From: DATFDN01 sp963756545
Lineage (GTDB): Bacteria; Pseudomonadota; Alphaproteobacteria; Acetobacterales; Acetobacteraceae
Length of the DNA: 64,000 nt
Assembly: GCA_963756545.1 (NCBI GenBank)
Contig: CAVWNY010000008.1
Span: 1 to 64,000, forward strand
Direction of reading: 5' to 3'
Made by a program: the position numbers and the translations under genes. Below the pieces are notes generated by a model. It was given only the letters and a program-made list of their open reading frames with translations, ran no database searches and had not been told where the DNA came from. Positions 61,720-64,000 of the stretch are shown one piece after another; position 1 is the stretch's first letter, and every line of letters starts with the position of its first letter.

Positions 61720-62488
61720 GATCGACCTCCCGCTCGGCCGCTGCGGCGTCGTCGCGGATCAGGTGCCACAGCGCACGCTCAATGCGCCCCAGTTCGGGAT
61801 CGCCGAGGCCCCGCCCCGCGATGGGACGGTCGATGCGGATGATCTCGCGGACCCGGCCCGGCCGGCGCGACAGCACCGCGATCTGATGGCCGAGGCGCAC
61901 CGCTTCGGCGAGATTATGTGTCACATAGACGGTGGTGGTGGCGGCGCGCGCGATCAACGAACCGAACTCCTCCAGCAGCAGATCGCGCGTCTGCGCGTCG
62001 AGCGCCGACAGCGGCTCGTCCATGAGCAGGCAGGCCGGGTGCACGGCGAGCGCGCGCGCGATGCCGACGCGCTGACGCATCCCGCCCGAGAGCTGGCGCG
62101 GCCAGGCTCGCGCGAAATCCGACAAGCCGGTCAGGCGCAACGCCTCCGCGACGCGCTCGGCACGCGCGACGCGCGGCAATTTTCCCTCCAGCGGCAGGGC
62201 GACATTGCCGGCGACGCTCCGCCAGGGCAGCAGCGCGAAATCCTGGAACACGTAGGTGAGCGCGTTGAGGCAGTCCTCGGCGATCGCGCCCTCGGTTCGC
62301 ACGACGCCGCGCGCGGGCCGGATCAGGCCGCCCATGATGCCCAGCAGGGTCGACTTGCCGCAGCCCGAGGGGCCGACCACCACGAGAACCTGCCCCGGCT
62401 CGGCGTGCAGCGTCACGTCGTCCAGCACCGCCAGCGCCCGGTAGGCGTGCGAGACGCCCTCCACCGACAGCCGCAGGCCGGCCGTCAT
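61706..62488 (-). CDS. ABC transporter ATP-binding protein (SsuB/TauB type)
   Basis: A 260-residue ATPase. Walker A is VVGPSGCGKSTLLGIM; the Q-loop is LTYVFQDFALLPWRSV; the signature is LSGGMRQRVGIARALA; Walker B is CLLMDEPLSALDAQTR; and the H-loop is VYVTHNLAEAVRLG. The ATG overlaps the binding-protein stop as ATGA. It energises the permease encoded immediately downstream. Confidence 0.95.
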   Translation of the reverse strand: MTAGLRLSVEGVSHAYRALAVLDDVTLHAEPGQVLVVVGPSGCGKSTLLGIMGGLIRPARGVVRTEGAIAEDCLNALTYVFQDFALLPWRSVAGNVALPLEGKLPRVARAERVAEALRLTGLSDFARAWPRQLSGGMRQRVGIARALAVHPACLLMDEPLSALDAQTRDLLLEEFGSLIARAATTTVYVTHNLAEAVRLGHQIAVLSRRPGRVREIIRIDRPIAGRGLGDPELGRIERALWHLIRDDAAAAEREVDHATD

Positions 62489-63492
62489 CGAGCGGGCAGG
62501 AATTGCGTGTCGATCAGCGTCGCGGGATCGGCCTCGCCCTTCACCAGGCCCTGCTGGCGGAACCAGGCGAGCTGGGCCAGCACGTCCTTCACGTCGAGCG
62601 CGCCCTCCGGCGGGTAGTCACCGACGCCGGCCAGGATCTTGGCGCGCGCATCGGGATCGCCGGTGAACACGTAGCGGCTGATCACCGCGATCGCCGCGTC
62701 GGTCGCAGGCGTCGGCGCCCCGCTGGAGAAAGCCGCGCGATAGTCGGCCACGCCCTGACGATAGGCGGCCGCGAACCGGTGCAGCGCGTCCGCGCGGGTG
62801 CGGATCATGCGCTCCGTCGTGAACAGCGCGGTGATCTGATAGGGCACGATGTCGCCCATCCAGGCGATGATGTGCGCGCGTCCGGCCGCCGCGGCCGGCT
62901 TGGCCATCGAGGCGACGGCGAAGGTCGCATCGACCTGGCCCGTGCTGACGGCGGCCAGCATGTTCTGCACCGTCTGCACCGGCCGCAGCGCGACGGATTT
63001 CAGGTCGAACCCGTCCGCCTCGGCCAGCCGGCCCATCATGTAGTGAAACGACGAGCCGTATTGCGTGATCGCCACGCTGTGTCCGGGAAGTTTCTCCGGC
63101 GTGGTCAGCCCGGCGGCATAGGCTTTGTCGGAGACCAGGAGCGCGGTGCCCTGTACGCCCTTTTCCTCGTGCAGACCGCCGCCGATGACGCGCAGCGCGC
63201 CCTTCTCGGCGAGGTTGAAGAACCCGCCGGTCAAGGCGGTCAGGCCGACATCGACATCGCCCGCCACGACCGCCGCCGCGATCGGCTGCGCGGCGTTGAA
63301 GAAGACGAAGCCGACATCGAGGCCGCGATCGCGAAAGTAGCCGCGTCCTTGCGCGAGATAGAACGGTGCGGGCGAGAGCGTGTGCAGCAGGCCGAGGCTG
63401 AGCTTCGCCGGCTCGGCGCCACGCGCGTCCGTCGCGGCGGCGGCGAGGGCAGCCGTGCCGGCGGTCAGGAAAAAGCGGCGTTCGATACTCAT
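62485..63492 (-). CDS. ABC transporter substrate-binding protein (NMT1/SsuA type)
   Basis: A 335-residue binding protein of the NMT1/THI5/SsuA-like group. Leader MSIERRFFLTAGTAALAAAA carries a twin-arginine motif (ERRFFLTAG). Mature-domain features are LSLGLLHTLSPAPFYLAQGR, GYFRDRGLDVGFVFFNAAQP, DVDVGLTALTGGFFNLAEKG and a ligand segment ITQYGSSFHYMMGRLAEADG. ATG 63492 was chosen because the leader begins there. Ligand unknown; nitrate, sulfonates, taurine and pyrimidine precursors are used by relatives. Confidence 0.93.
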   Translation of the reverse strand: MSIERRFFLTAGTAALAAAATDARGAEPAKLSLGLLHTLSPAPFYLAQGRGYFRDRGLDVGFVFFNAAQPIAAAVVAGDVDVGLTALTGGFFNLAEKGALRVIGGGLHEEKGVQGTALLVSDKAYAAGLTTPEKLPGHSVAITQYGSSFHYMMGRLAEADGFDLKSVALRPVQTVQNMLAAVSTGQVDATFAVASMAKPAAAAGRAHIIAWMGDIVPYQITALFTTERMIRTRADALHRFAAAYRQGVADYRAAFSSGAPTPATDAAIAVISRYVFTGDPDARAKILAGVGDYPPEGALDVKDVLAQLAWFRQQGLVKGEADPATLIDTQFLPAR

Positions 63493-64000
63493 GGGCGGAT
63501 CGCTGGCATCCAAGGTTGGAAACCGGCCCTGTGATGCCGGTGGACGAGGATTGCAAGCCCCGTTTAGGGCCTCGGCGGAATCGGAATGTCGCAATATTTT
63601 CGTCAATCCAACGAAAAACCCATGGCAGCACGTGATACAAACGACATCAATAAATTTCCGCAGCAGAAATCACTTGACCGTGATGTTCAGGTCAGGGGAT
63701 AAACTCCGGGCTGAAAGAAATGCTCGGACCCAAATATTCTTCTGAAACAGAGACAACGTGTCTGCTGGAGGGAGCGAACGACCGGGCGCATTGAAACGAG
63801 GAGAGAACTGGATGAAACGACCAGAATAGGTCTCAGGGTGCCCCTGAGACCCTTCGGCTCGCCCCCCATTTGGGCGATGGACCGAACCAGCATCCGAACA
63901 GGCTGAGTAGGTCCGATTTACGAAAGCCACGACACGATCCGCACCGCATCCGGTGGCGGTCGCGGGCCTGCGTCCGGCAATACAACCATAACGTGCATAG
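63493..64000. other. AT-richer gene-free region at the window end
   Basis: No convincing gene is present in the last 508 bases. The part from about 63590 to 63770 is clearly less GC-rich than the rest of the window. On the plus strand TTGACC at 63672, 17 bases and GGATAA form a weak promoter-like pair. Short open frames here have no family-like sequence. A stop-bounded minus-strand frame from the window edge to 63918 could be the end of a further gene, but it is too short to judge. Confidence 0.4.
63829..63851. terminator. Perfect 10-bp inverted repeat
   Basis: GGTCTCAGGG and CCCTGAGACC pair perfectly across a three-base loop (TGC). There is no T-run on either strand. It follows a five-codon ATG frame (MKRPE) with an AGGAGA site upstream. 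It may be a terminator-like or regulatory hairpin. Confidence 0.45.

Noticed and set aside
63670..63930. An 86-codon minus-strand frame near the window end
   Set aside because: No family-like sequence, no ribosome site, and it crosses the perfect hairpin.

Overview
The window is a GC-rich bacterial chromosome segment with dense, overlapping genes. Gene content and order point to an alphaproteobacterium, probably Rhodospirillales/Acetobacteraceae: SRP RNA-dnaX-ybaB-recR, minCDE, aroQ-accB-accC, proA-nadD-rsfS, mltB-rlpA-dacA-tmk, and many periplasmic binding proteins with twin-arginine leaders. The taxon is inferred from gene content, not from a marker-gene search. No insertion sequence, prophage, integrase or CRISPR array was seen.

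Layout. 1-5.8 kb (minus): SRP RNA, dnaX, ybaB and recR, followed in the same tightly overlapping run by a Tat-type flavin amine oxidase, an EamA exporter and a partial small ORF. 5.9-8.9 kb: HicAB toxin-antitoxin, a Uma2 nuclease-fold protein, NudC and a DUF488 protein. 8.9-18.9 kb (minus): one long co-directional run of CoxS-CoxL-CoxM-type molybdenum hydroxylase (form II active-site motif), a split UxaA/SuyAB-like lyase, an Ldh2-family dehydrogenase, an orphan family 5 solute-binding protein, a WD40 protein and an aldo/keto reductase. 19-33.6 kb: minCDE, N-formylglutamate amidohydrolase, hldE, a phosphoesterase, aroQ-accBC, a D-amino-acid aminotransferase, a methyltransferase, proA-nadD-rsfS, MaoC and a ThDP enzyme. 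33.7-41.1 kb: a stand-alone RAM-domain protein, then a minus-strand operon holding a prolidase-like amidohydrolase, a complete Pot/Fbp-type ABC importer and a CocE/NonD hydrolase. 41.2-49.5 kb: tRNA-Leu(UAA), a GlsB-type membrane protein, an MFS carrier, the cell-wall block mltB-rlpA-dacA with tmk, then an M20 peptidase, a beta-lactamase-fold hydrolase and a DUF29 protein. 50-60.4 kb (plus): a catabolic block (DUF3237, 3-hydroxyisobutyrate-dehydrogenase-like, acyl-CoA ligase, DUF1028) leading into a Liv-type importer with two tandem binding proteins, each behind a sigma-54-type -24/-12 promoter, and a fused LivM-LivG protein. 60.5-64 kb: a small coiled-coil membrane protein, an SsuABC-type importer and an AT-richer untranslated end.

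Five otherwise intact genes (EamA exporter, amine oxidase, CoxL, DUF1028 and the first LivK) are each broken by what looks like exactly one extra base. Three breaks fall at an expected Ile-Trp (ATC TGG) and two at an expected Gln-Tyr (CAG TAC). Recurrence of direction and context suggests consensus errors rather than decay, but only reads can decide.

The parts of most biological interest are the cox/UxaA/Ldh2 run, which looks like an oxidative pathway for an unknown hydroxy- or sulfo-acid, the transport-plus-hydrolysis operon at 34-41 kb, and the sigma-54-linked Liv/acyl-CoA-ligase operon.
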